A DNA stretch of 7,108 nt. Source: Oscillospiraceae bacterium. GTDB taxonomy: Bacteria; Bacillota; Clostridia; Oscillospirales; Ruminococcaceae. The position numbers and the translations under genes were made by a program. The notes beneath the pieces are model-generated. The model saw only the letters and a list, made by a program, of their open reading frames with translations, was not told the DNA's origin and did not search any database. Location: contig CAAEOA010000307.1 in NCBI GenBank assembly GCA_900757485.1, positions 1 through 7,108 on the forward strand. The letters run 5' to 3'. Below are positions 1 to 6,475 of the stretch, in pieces (positions within the stretch are counted from its first letter, which is position 1; each line of letters opens with the position of its first letter).

Positions 1-33
1 CAAAGCTTGTTCCCTGGTCCATTTTCTACTCAT
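1..33 (-). CDS. addA: AddA, ATP-dependent helicase/nuclease subunit A, N-terminal fragment
   Basis: Only the first 11 codons are inside the window; they read MSRKWTREQAL and continue past the left edge. The W-T-x-x-Q-x-A pattern matches the start of AddA, just before the first UvrD-type helicase motif (family knowledge). AddA is the helicase and nuclease partner of AddB in double-strand break end processing. The start is set by a strong ribosome binding site, GAGGAGG, 9 nt upstream inside the end of addB. The ATG sits in the +1 frame over addB's last codons, giving an 8-nt overlap that suggests translational coupling. A second ATG at 22 gives MDQGTSF, which does not look like AddA. The call rests on a very short peptide plus the position right after addB, the usual order in Firmicutes. 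Confidence 0.8.
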   Translation of the reverse strand, partial: MSRKWTREQAL

Positions 34-3000
34 CGGTCAGCGCCTCCTCAATCCGGGTCAATACGGCTTGTTTGCTTTTAAATTTCTGCATTTCTCGGCA
101 TCGATCTGTTTCCTGATGATTGCAAACCGATCGATAATCACAGTAGGAACAAGCCACCGAGCCGTTGTCCAGCGGAACCGCTTCAATTCTTCCCTGATGC
201 AGTTCCTGCACCATATCGCAGATGAGATTTTCGGTATACTGCTTCAATTTTCCCAACTCGCTCAAGGTAACAATCGGAGAGCTTTCGGTAAATTTAACGA
301 CTCGTTCCTCTCCGTTTTCTTCCACCACTTTTTCTTTTGCCAGCTTCTTCACCGGAATAAAAATACCGCTGATTTCCTCGTCCATTGCCTTGAGTACGTC
401 CTCGTCATCCAAAAGCAGTCCGCTCATGCAATAGCTTTTTTTGAACTGCGCGTCGATATCAGCCTGCTCCGCTTCCCGTCCCAAAGAGGGCTTAGGCGCC
501 TTGGCAGGCATATACAGGATTCCGGCAGGCACGCTTCCTTGATATTTTCCCTGCGGCGCATCCCAAAGAGAAAACAGATACAAAAGCATCTGTATGTTCA
601 ATCCGTATATCACATCGCTCAGCTTAAATTCTTTGTTGCCGGTTTTGTAGTCGATGACGCGCACATACTTTACACCGTCCTTCTCATAGGTGTCTACCCT
701 GTCGATTCTGCCCTCTATCATAACCTTGGTTCCGTCCGGCGCTATCATTTCTCTTGCTTGTACCTGCCCGCTCCGTCCGATTTGCAGTTCAAAATCAGTC
801 GGAACAAAGCCGCTTTGCCGAATTTCTTCTCTCAGATGGGAAACAATTTGAAACAGTGTATTGCTGATGCGATGATACAAATATAAAAAGCGTTTGGTTT
901 TGGTCTGTGCGCCGCCCATTTTTGTTGCAATATATTCATCCAATTGTGCTTGAATAAAGCTTCTCAACGTGTCATCCTGCATTTGGGAAAGCGACAGCTT
1001 CGGATCAGACATCAGCTTATATATCACATCATGGATCAATACTCCGGTTTCCAGCGGATTCAATTCCGCCTTTTTCCGCGGTCTTGCTTTTAATCCGTCA
1101 CTGCAAAAATACAAAAAGCGGCAATTCTGATATCGTTCCAATTTCGACGCTGACAGCCGAATCTCTTTTCCAAACAATTTGCTTGCCAATGCTTTGTCAT
1201 GGAACGAATACTCCTTGTGTTCTGCAACCTCATACAGTTTTTTCACTTGATCTGCGTAGCCATAATGCTTCAGGTACTCCTCCATGGCAGCTCGAAGCGG
1301 CGTATCCTGCTTAAAGCATTCGGCAAAACGGCTGTAAACCGTTTGATCGGTTTGGCAATAATAAAGAGCGTCCAGTTGCTCATCCGAATATTTACACTTC
1401 TGACCAAACATCATTAAAATCTGATTCACAATAAAAGACGGCGCTGTCGGCTTTCCGTCCACAGAGGCTCTGCGATAAGTTACAAACAGCCGTTCTCTTG
1501 CGCAAGTCAACGCTTTATATGCAAGAAAGCGCTCCTGCAAAATCATTTCCTCCAAGCTCCTGGAAAGCTGCATATCAAAAGCGGATAATTGCTGTTTTTC
1601 GCCATCGGTTAACAATCCGACGCTGCTCGGAACATAGGGGAACACACCGTCATTCGCCCCCAGCACAAAAACCACCTTCGGATTCGCTGTCCGGCTGCGG
1701 TCAGAAGCTCCCACCGAAACGCAATCCAACTGTTGCGGGATTTCACCGATTTGATAAGTATCTGCAACCAGCTGATATAACTGTGCATATCGTTTCAGGG
1801 AAATCTCCGTGTCTTTCAAAGAAACGGCTAAAGAATCCAGTATCTGCACAAAAATCCCCCACGTTTGCAGATATTCTGACGCCAATACCGGCATACCCAT
1901 CCGATTCAGATTTTCTACTGTCATCTGCACATTTTTTTGAACCTGCAGCCGTTCTAACATTTGATATAAAATGGCGCTTATTTCGGCTCCGGTACTCTGC
2001 TCACACCGTGTTTGCAGTTCTAATACCGTTTCCACGACCTGCGCTCGAAGCTGATTGACAAAAGCAAGCTCTTCTATATCTGCTTCCTCAAACAATTCTA
2101 CATATCCTCTGGGATGAGCGGTAAACTCCTGCTTTAACCCGGATCCTTTGATATCCCATGTATAGATATAATTTTCAAATCGGGAAATATCCTCCGCGGA
2201 AAAATCTAATATGCCGCATTTTAAAAGATTCAAAATATCATTGACATTACAGCTGTTTACTGCCGCTTTCAACAAACTATCGACAAAACGAATCAATGGT
2301 TTTTCCGTTACGGATCCAAGCATATCCATAAAAAACGGAATCTTATAGTGTGCAAATCCATTTTGCAAAGCACTTTGATAAGGTGTCAAATCGCGGGATA
2401 TAATCATGATATCCCGATAGCGATACTGCTGCTCACGCACCAGATTTTTAATGGTTGCCAGCATGTAATCCACTTCATCGTACTCATTTGCCGCACTGAA
2501 CACACGAATATGCTCACAGGGTTCATCGAAAGCGTCAATATGCTCCGCCAGCACATTCTGCTCCAAATGAGCCATTTCCGGCGTAACAAACCTCTTTTTC
2601 TCCTGCAACACAACCGGAACCGCAACATCTGCGCCGCACTCTTTCGCAAGCCGTAATACGCGGTTAAACGCCTTTTTGACCGGTGCAAACAAACCTGTTT
2701 TATCACCGGCTTTCACGCTGCTTAAGCAAAGAGAAAGATAGACGTCCTTTGCTTGAGTAAAAATTGCTTTTAAAATTTCAGACTCATTCGCAGTAAACCC
2801 GTCAAATTCATCCAAATATACCACTGTATTTCCAAAATACCGATTGTCCTTTAACATCGCCGCCGCACGCGAAACATCATCCAACGGGTCAAGATACAAG
2901 CCGCCCATCAGCGCCTCGTATGCAGAATAAATCAAAGACATCTCTCCCAGTTTATCCTTTAGGTGTCCTTCTTCTAGTTGCGCTTCGACTTCACGCAAGC

Positions 3001-3403
3001 GCTTGTTTGCAATCCCCCATGTTTTGAACTCGTTTACCATATCCAGCATGGACTTGGTCAATACCGCGCCGGAGGATTTCCGGTATACCTTCAAGCAATC
3101 ATGTACCTGCTCCAACGCGAGATTCATTAAAATGGTTTTGGTAGACTCTTCCGCATATCTGCCCGCCAAACCGCCGTATTTTCGAAAAACACTGTTTGCC
3201 AGGCGCATAAAACTAAGCACTTCAATTCGTTGAATCCCAGCATTATTAAACTCTTTGTATATTTTTCGTTCGGATTCAAAAGAAAACTGTTCCGGAACAA
3301 TCAGAACAACCCTATGATCAGTGGTTGCCAATGTCTCTTTCATTTTTTCAAAAACATAAGTGGACTTTCCACTGCCCGATCGTCCCAAAATAAAATTCAC
3401 CAT
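26..3403 (-). CDS. addB: AddB, ATP-dependent helicase/deoxyribonuclease subunit B
   Basis: AddB (1125 aa here, 1166 in Bacillus subtilis) pairs with AddA to unwind and resect double-strand DNA ends for RecA-dependent recombination, pausing at Chi-like sites. Seen in the sequence: a Walker A motif GRSGSGKST at residues 7-15; a long helicase-like middle; a C-terminal RecB-type nuclease domain with GRIDRVD (898-904) and IDYKTG (D918, K920); and four cysteines C761, C1085, C1088 and C1094. The 3- and 6-residue spacing of the last three matches the AddB iron-sulphur cluster that staples the nuclease domain. All key residues are present, so the protein should be active. The ATG at 3403 is preceded by AAAAAAGGA with an 11-nt spacer. 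It overlaps addA by 8 nt. The 119 nt upstream hold no promoter I would defend, so it may be read from upstream genes. RexB is the alternative name in streptococci. Confidence 0.96.
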   Translation of the reverse strand: MVNFILGRSGSGKSTYVFEKMKETLATTDHRVVLIVPEQFSFESERKIYKEFNNAGIQRIEVLSFMRLANSVFRKYGGLAGRYAEESTKTILMNLALEQVHDCLKVYRKSSGAVLTKSMLDMVNEFKTWGIANKRLREVEAQLEEGHLKDKLGEMSLIYSAYEALMGGLYLDPLDDVSRAAAMLKDNRYFGNTVVYLDEFDGFTANESEILKAIFTQAKDVYLSLCLSSVKAGDKTGLFAPVKKAFNRVLRLAKECGADVAVPVVLQEKKRFVTPEMAHLEQNVLAEHIDAFDEPCEHIRVFSAANEYDEVDYMLATIKNLVREQQYRYRDIMIISRDLTPYQSALQNGFAHYKIPFFMDMLGSVTEKPLIRFVDSLLKAAVNSCNVNDILNLLKCGILDFSAEDISRFENYIYTWDIKGSGLKQEFTAHPRGYVELFEEADIEELAFVNQLRAQVVETVLELQTRCEQSTGAEISAILYQMLERLQVQKNVQMTVENLNRMGMPVLASEYLQTWGIFVQILDSLAVSLKDTEISLKRYAQLYQLVADTYQIGEIPQQLDCVSVGASDRSRTANPKVVFVLGANDGVFPYVPSSVGLLTDGEKQQLSAFDMQLSRSLEEMILQERFLAYKALTCARERLFVTYRRASVDGKPTAPSFIVNQILMMFGQKCKYSDEQLDALYYCQTDQTVYSRFAECFKQDTPLRAAMEEYLKHYGYADQVKKLYEVAEHKEYSFHDKALASKLFGKEIRLSASKLERYQNCRFLYFCSDGLKARPRKKAELNPLETGVLIHDVIYKLMSDPKLSLSQMQDDTLRSFIQAQLDEYIATKMGGAQTKTKRFLYLYHRISNTLFQIVSHLREEIRQSGFVPTDFELQIGRSGQVQAREMIAPDGTKVMIEGRIDRVDTYEKDGVKYVRVIDYKTGNKEFKLSDVIYGLNIQMLLYLFSLWDAPQGKYQGSVPAGILYMPAKAPKPSLGREAEQADIDAQFKKSYCMSGLLLDDEDVLKAMDEEISGIFIPVKKLAKEKVVEENGEERVVKFTESSPIVTLSELGKLKQYTENLICDMVQELHQGRIEAVPLDNGSVACSYCDYRSVCNHQETDRCREMQKFKSKQAVLTRIEEALTDE
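43..49 (-). promoter_or_regulatory. Ribosome binding site for addA inside addB
   Basis: On the minus strand GAGGAGG lies 9 nt before the ATG at 33. It falls within the last codons of addB. This decides the addA start and fits coupled translation of the two subunits, which act as a heterodimer. Confidence 0.8.
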
Positions 3404-3458
3404 AAAATCATCATTCCTTTTTTACTTACCCGGCCGCTGATATCTTCCGCACCGTAAA

Positions 3459-3470
3459 CTGCCGCTTAAA
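3459..3470. repeat. 12-nt direct repeat, copy 1 (between addB and TSCPD gene)
   Basis: CTGCCGCTTAAA occurs here and again at 3854-3865, in the gaps on either side of the TSCPD gene. The following bases are also similar (an A-rich run and then CGGC or AGGC). In minus-strand RNA this copy can fold into a 7-bp stem (GCCGUUU with AAGCGGC, one U-G pair) with an 8-nt loop. There is no U-tract after it, so it is not a classical terminator. A role in RNA processing or stability is possible but unproven. Confidence 0.4.
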
Positions 3471-3522
3471 CGACAAAACGGCAAATGAATTTTGATTCAT
3501 CCGCCGCTTTCATTTCTATTTA

Positions 3523-3783
3523 TCATTTTTCCGCTTCCAGCGCACGTTTCAAAGCGATGGCAAGCTGTGCCGGACAGGAGGTTGTCTTTCCTCCGCAACG
3601 GATGTTTTCAATTTTCGGAATCACATCATCGGCTTTTTGTCCGATCACCAAAGCAGCTACTCCCTGGGTATTGCCGCTGCATCCCCCGACAAAACGGACA
3701 TCGGTAATCACGCGGTCTTCATCCACTTCCACTACAATTTGTCTGGAGCAAACCCCTTTTGGCTGATAAGTATATGTTTTCAT
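3523..3783 (-). CDS. TSCPD-domain protein, TIGR03905-like, four conserved cysteines
   Basis: This is an 86-aa protein of unknown function. It consists almost entirely of a TSCPD domain: C12 in KGVCS, C35 in GGCSGN, C63 in IRCGGK and C70 in TTSCPAQLA. The family name comes from the last motif, here T-S-C-P-A. Four cysteines in two pairs suggest metal binding (inference). Related TSCPD domains occur at the C-terminus of B12-dependent ribonucleotide reductases, and stand-alone forms are frequent in Clostridia and Bacteroidetes (family knowledge). There is no signal peptide or membrane segment, so it is likely cytosolic. The ATG at 3783 follows AAGGAA with an 11-nt spacer. It sits between malic enzyme and addB with about 120 nt on each side. 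This spacing neither proves nor excludes cotranscription. Family assignment is firm; function is not known. Confidence 0.88.
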   Translation of the reverse strand: MKTYTYQPKGVCSRQIVVEVDEDRVITDVRFVGGCSGNTQGVAALVIGQKADDVIPKIENIRCGGKTTSCPAQLAIALKRALEAEK

Positions 3784-3853
3784 TTTTATGGTTGTTCCTT
3801 TCTGAATGCTTACCCGCTTTTAAAACAGCGTATCAATTAAAACGCACAAATCC

Positions 3854-3865
3854 CTGCCGCTTAAA
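3854..3865. repeat. 12-nt direct repeat, copy 2 (between TSCPD gene and malic enzyme)
   Basis: This is the second copy of CTGCCGCTTAAA, in the 120-nt gap upstream of the TSCPD gene. A related sequence, CCGCTTTTAAAACAGCG, lies nearby at about 3814-3830. In minus-strand RNA this copy overlaps a small GCUU-UU-AAGC hairpin. There is no terminator-like U-tract. Confidence 0.4.
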
Positions 3866-3903
3866 AGCAAAAACAGGCGTATAAAAGGAATGGTATCTAT
3901 TGC

Positions 3904-5079
3904 CTATTTACACCTTGCCAGACCGGTTTTGACTGCCGTTTCGGAAACTGCCTTCGCCACCTGCTCTGCCACCCTGCGATCAAAAGGATCGGGCAAAATA
4001 CATTCTCTGTTCAATTCCCGGTCGGTCAAAATACCGGCAATGCCATATGCGGCGGCAATTTTCATCTCATCGGTAATATCAGACGCCCGCACTGCCAAAG
4101 CACCCTTAAATATTCCGGGGAAAGCCAGCAGATTATTAATCTGATTTGGAAAATCACTCCGCCCGGTCCCCACAATATATGCGCCCGCGGCTTTTGCCTC
4201 ATCCGGCATAATTTCCGGCGTCGGATTTGCCATTGCAAAGATAATCGGTTTTTCCGCCATCTGCTGTATCATATCCGCTGTCAGCAAGCCCGGTCTGGAA
4301 ACGCCGACGAACACGTCTGCGCCTGCCAAAGCATCCTTCAAGCTGCCTTTTACCATCTTTTTATTCGTAACCTGTGCCATTTTTTCCTGCGCGGGATTAT
4401 TTTTTTCATAACCGCGGTAAATCGCGCCGTGCAAGTCACACAGTATAAGATTTCCTACTTTAAGCTGAAGTAACAATTTGGCAATTGCCAAACCGGCTGC
4501 GCCCGCACCGTTAATAACAACCGTAATATCTTCTATTTTTTTCTGTGCCAGCTTTAACGCGTTAATCAAAGCCGCCCCCACCACAATAGCGGTGCCGTGC
4601 TGATCATCATGAAACACCGGAATGTCTAGCTTTTCTTTTAATTTTTTTTCTATTTCAAAACATCTCGGTGCCGAAATATCCTCCAAATTGATACCTCCGA
4701 AGCTGTAAGATATCAATTCAATCGTCCGCACAATTTCGTCCACATCCTTGGAATTTACACAAAGCGGAAAGGCGTCCACTCCGCCAAATTCCTTAAACAG
4801 TGCGCATTTTCCCTCCATAACCGGCATTGCCGCCGAAGGTCCGATATCGCCCAAACCCAGCACCGCGGTTCCATCGGTGATCACCGCCACCAAATTGCCT
4901 CGTCTGGTCATACTGTATGATAAATCGGGATTTTTCTCAATTTCCAAACAAGGCTGGGCAACGCCGGGTGTATAAGCCACCGACAAATCATCCTTATCTT
5001 GTAGTTTTACCCGCGAAACGATCTCGATCTTTCCCTGCCAATTCAAATGCTCTTTTACTGCTTTTTCTTTGATATCCAT
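3904..5079 (-). CDS. Malic enzyme, NAD(P)-dependent (malate dehydrogenase, oxaloacetate-decarboxylating), short bacterial form
   Basis: It catalyses oxidative decarboxylation of L-malate to pyruvate and CO2 with reduction of NAD(P)+. At 391 aa it is the short bacterial form without the C-terminal phosphotransacetylase-like domain of E. coli MaeB. Motifs seen: YTPGVA with catalytic Tyr36; ITDGTAVLGLGDIG (67-80); MEGKCALFKEFGG with the base Lys91; metal ligands Glu133-Asp134 in NLEDISAP and Asp159 in HDDQHGTA; the Rossmann motif GAGAAG at 191-196; and ANPTPEI near residue 285. Asp215 ends the second Rossmann strand, but this does not settle NAD versus NADP preference. The start at 5079 has only a weak AAAAGAG site 7 nt upstream. 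It lies 24 nt after the PHP stop, which suggests coupling to that gene. Several paralogous symbols exist (maeA, maeB, ytsJ), so none is assigned. Confidence 0.95.
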   Translation of the reverse strand: MDIKEKAVKEHLNWQGKIEIVSRVKLQDKDDLSVAYTPGVAQPCLEIEKNPDLSYSMTRRGNLVAVITDGTAVLGLGDIGPSAAMPVMEGKCALFKEFGGVDAFPLCVNSKDVDEIVRTIELISYSFGGINLEDISAPRCFEIEKKLKEKLDIPVFHDDQHGTAIVVGAALINALKLAQKKIEDITVVINGAGAAGLAIAKLLLQLKVGNLILCDLHGAIYRGYEKNNPAQEKMAQVTNKKMVKGSLKDALAGADVFVGVSRPGLLTADMIQQMAEKPIIFAMANPTPEIMPDEAKAAGAYIVGTGRSDFPNQINNLLAFPGIFKGALAVRASDITDEMKIAAAYGIAGILTDRELNRECILPDPFDRRVAEQVAKAVSETAVKTGLARCK

Positions 5080-5103
5080 GATTATGCTCTTTTCTTATGC
5101 GAC

Positions 5104-5949
5104 TTACATTGATTTTTTAATTTCTTCATTTAATGCAAACAACGCCTCAATCGATTCGTTTGGAGTTGTACATTTGCCGATATGTGCCGGACGTGAGGAA
5201 TACATTCCGTGAAAGTCTGATCCCCCCGTTGGAATCAGATGATATGTATCGCACATTTCCTGCAGCTGCGCCTCATCATCCTGTGTTGCTTTTCCGTGCC
5301 AGACTTCAATACCGTCTATTAGGCGTTTTTCACACAATTCCTGCAACAAATCGAAGCTGTTATAAATATGAGGATGAGCAAAAACAGCAATCCCGCCCGA
5401 AGAATGAATCAGATTCAGCACTTCGTAAACATCAGGATACTCGGTTTCCACATAACAGCTTCCCTGTTCCGGATGGAACAGTTTATCATACAAAGGACCG
5501 TATATTCCGGTGGTAAAACCCGCTTCCATCAGCGCATGCATAATATGCTGTTTATAAACACTTTTACTGCTCGCAGAATGTCTGGTGATACTTTCCGGAC
5601 TGATTGGGAACAGCCTCATGACCTTTTTTGCCATCTCGTTCCCCGACTTTTTACGGGATTCACAGATTTTTATGCACATTCCTTCCAGGCGGTCAGGTTT
5701 TAACGGCATATAACAAAGAATATGTACCCTTCTGCCCCGCTGATAATCAAAAGCAGAAAACTCAACAGCCGGAATAATCTGCACCCCGTAACGATCCCCT
5801 ACAATTTTAGCTCTGGAATGGGAAGACATCGTATCATGATCTGTAATCGCTACAAAATTCAGATTCATTTTCTTTGACATCGCAATGATATCTTCAATTC
5901 CCTGGGAACCGTCAGACAGCTTACTGTGACAATGTAAATCACCTTTCAT
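5104..5949 (-). CDS. PHP-domain metal-dependent phosphoesterase
   Basis: This 281-aa protein belongs to the polymerase and histidinol phosphatase (PHP) superfamily. All expected metal-site residues are visible: H6 and H8 in DLHCHS, D13 in SDGS, H38 in ITDHDT, E63 in AVEFSA, H76 in RRVHILCY, H192 in FAHPH, and D245 and H247 in GGSDFHG. These bind a trinuclear metal centre in relatives such as YciV (RNase AM), a nucleotide phosphatase and 5'-3' exonuclease. The domain is interrupted by an insert at about 82-185, as in YciV-type proteins. Substrate here is unknown; a phosphorylated nucleotide or short RNA is a reasonable guess. The start is placed at ATG 5949 because a perfect GGAGGT lies 9 nt upstream. 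Longer starts (GTG 5976, ATG 5973) would translate the ribosome site itself and have none of their own. First gene of the minus-strand cluster, 24 nt ahead of malic enzyme. Confidence 0.92.
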   Translation of the reverse strand: MKGDLHCHSKLSDGSQGIEDIIAMSKKMNLNFVAITDHDTMSSHSRAKIVGDRYGVQIIPAVEFSAFDYQRGRRVHILCYMPLKPDRLEGMCIKICESRKKSGNEMAKKVMRLFPISPESITRHSASSKSVYKQHIMHALMEAGFTTGIYGPLYDKLFHPEQGSCYVETEYPDVYEVLNLIHSSGGIAVFAHPHIYNSFDLLQELCEKRLIDGIEVWHGKATQDDEAQLQEMCDTYHLIPTGGSDFHGMYSSRPAHIGKCTTPNESIEALFALNEEIKKSM

Positions 5950-5958
5950 ATAGTTCTT

Positions 5959-5964
5959 ACCTCC
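5959..5964 (-). promoter_or_regulatory. Ribosome binding site that sets the PHP gene start
   Basis: On the minus strand GGAGGT sits 9 nt before the ATG at 5949. It lies inside the extension that would be translated from GTG 5976 or ATG 5973, which argues that those upstream starts are not used. Confidence 0.85.
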
Positions 5965-5972
5965 ATATTTCA

Positions 5973-5988
5973 TCACAAATACTTGTGA
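5973..5988. repeat. Short perfect inverted repeat in the PHP gene leader
   Basis: TCACAA and TTGTGA are separated by ATAC: 6-bp arms and a 4-nt centre, just upstream of the PHP ribosome binding site. It could be a repressor site or a small RNA hairpin near the start. The half-sites resemble Rex half-sites but face the opposite way. Confidence 0.35.
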
Positions 5989-6023
5989 AAATATCGATTT
6001 TCGGTCATCTCTATATAAGACAA

Positions 6024-6044
6024 TCCGGTATTTTATAAACCGGA
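6024..6044. repeat. Inverted repeat TCCGGT / ACCGGA in the PHP gene leader
   Basis: The 6-bp arms TCCGGT (6024-6029) and ACCGGA (6039-6044) are separated by 9 A/T bases. It lies just downstream of the nearer candidate PHP promoter, close to its expected transcription start. That position fits an operator, or a hairpin at the 5' end of the mRNA. No T-run follows on the minus strand, so it is not a terminator. Confidence 0.35.
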
Positions 6045-6054
6045 ATCGGTCGGT

Positions 6055-6084
6055 ATTACAATTGCTGTGTAAAAATCAAGTCAA
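6055..6084 (-). promoter_or_regulatory. Candidate promoter for the PHP-malic enzyme genes (proximal)
   Basis: On the minus strand TTGACT (6084-6079) and TGTAAT (6060-6055) are separated by 18 nt. The -35 is near consensus; the -10 lacks the important A at its second position. A transcript would start near 6048, about 100 nt before the PHP ATG. Confidence 0.4.
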
Positions 6085-6108
6085 CATCCCTGTAAAATAC
6101 ATATAATT

Positions 6109-6137
6109 ATTATACACTTTTTCTCGTATGAATACAA
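6109..6137 (-). promoter_or_regulatory. Candidate promoter for the PHP-malic enzyme genes (distal)
   Basis: On the minus strand TTGTAT (6137-6132) and a perfect TATAAT (6114-6109) are separated by 17 nt. A transcript would start near 6102 and have a leader of about 150 nt. The region is AT-rich, so chance matches are a real risk. Confidence 0.45.
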
Positions 6138-6200
6138 GTAAATTTTATGTTAATTTCCATAATTGGCGTGCAAAATGCATTTAGGGATGCCGTATAAGTA

Positions 6201-6217
6201 TAAAATGAAGCATTTTA
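6201..6217. repeat. Perfect inverted repeat TAAAATG-AAG-CATTTTA
   Basis: Seven-base perfect arms flank a 3-nt centre. It lies mid-way between the divergent candidate promoters. A further copy of AAAATGC occurs at 6172-6178 and can also pair with the right arm. Such sites can bind a dimeric regulator acting on both sides, but no known operator is recognised. Confidence 0.35.
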
Positions 6218-6262
6218 CGAACACAATGAATGAAAAGAATTTTTTCTGAAAATATTATTTAT

Positions 6263-6291
6263 TTTACAATATGTCATTCTTATGATAAAAT
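6263..6291 (+). promoter_or_regulatory. Candidate promoter for the flavin reductase gene (distal)
   Basis: TTTACA (6263-6268), a 17-nt spacer and TAAAAT (6286-6291), with TGA directly before the -10 as in extended -10 promoters. It would start a transcript near 6298, giving a leader of about 200 nt that contains the alternative hairpins at 6358-6405. Confidence 0.5.
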
Positions 6292-6357
6292 AGAATCGTA
6301 ACGAATACAATATTTTTATAACGTATCCTTTTTCTCCGCCAAATAATTGATAGATAT

Positions 6358-6405
6358 TGCATCACACCGATGTGTGCAAAAGCAAAACAAAATAAAACTC
6401 GGTGT
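6358..6405 (+). promoter_or_regulatory. Leader with two mutually exclusive base pairings
   Basis: A local hairpin pairs TGCA+CACA (6358-6366, T6362 bulged) with TGTGTGCA (6371-6378) around a CCGA loop. Alternatively ACACCGA (6364-6370) pairs perfectly with TCGGTGT (6399-6405). The two cannot form together because they share 6364-6370. This resembles the logic of a switching leader, but no ligand-binding core or downstream terminator is recognised. Confidence 0.25.
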
Positions 6406-6420
6406 TATATAATTATCACT

Positions 6421-6448
6421 TTGTAAGCGAAAGAAGAACATATATAGT
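6421..6448 (+). promoter_or_regulatory. Candidate promoter for the flavin reductase gene (proximal)
   Basis: TTGTAA (6421-6426), a 16-nt spacer and TATAGT (6443-6448). A transcript would start near 6455 with a leader of about 47 nt. The -10 overlaps the left arm of the inverted repeat at 6444-6475, as expected for a repressible promoter. Confidence 0.45.
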
Positions 6449-6475
6449 CAATTAACTTCAAAATGAATTGGCTAT
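6444..6475. repeat. Inverted repeat overlapping the proximal promoter, operator candidate
   Basis: ATAGTCAATT (6444-6453) and AATTGGCTAT (6466-6475) are inverted copies with a single G-T type mismatch and a 12-nt centre. The left arm covers the -10 of the proximal promoter and the right arm ends 11 nt before the ribosome binding site. It could be a repressor operator or, in a transcript from the distal promoter, a hairpin just upstream of the ribosome site. Confidence 0.45.

Noticed and set aside
1..22. ATG at 22 as the addA start, giving MDQGTSF
   Set aside because: The frame starting at 33 has the strong ribosome site at correct spacing and encodes the AddA-like KWTREQ segment; the frame from 22 does not resemble AddA.
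68..886. Long plus-strand open frame of 272 codons
   Set aside because: It is antisense to the conserved C-terminal nuclease part of addB, its product resembles no known family, and no ribosome site precedes it. It is an open-frame shadow of addB.
1498..2058. Plus-strand open frame of 186 codons
   Set aside because: It is antisense to the middle of addB, has low-complexity Ser/Pro/Lys-rich composition and no ribosome site or family resemblance.
3404..3903. Terminators or promoters in the two gaps around the TSCPD gene
   Set aside because: Hairpins are present but none is followed by a T-run on the minus strand, and no -35/-10 pair with good spacing was found, so I call neither.
5973..5988. 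Possible Rex (redox repressor) site upstream of the PHP gene
   Set aside because: Rex sites have TTGTGA-type half-sites on the left and TCACAA-type on the right. Here the order is reversed, so the arrangement is everted and does not match.
6128..6184. Eighteen-codon plus-strand frame starting ATGAATACAAG in the intergenic region
   Set aside because: No ribosome binding site precedes it and it is too short, in AT-rich DNA, to support as a leader peptide.
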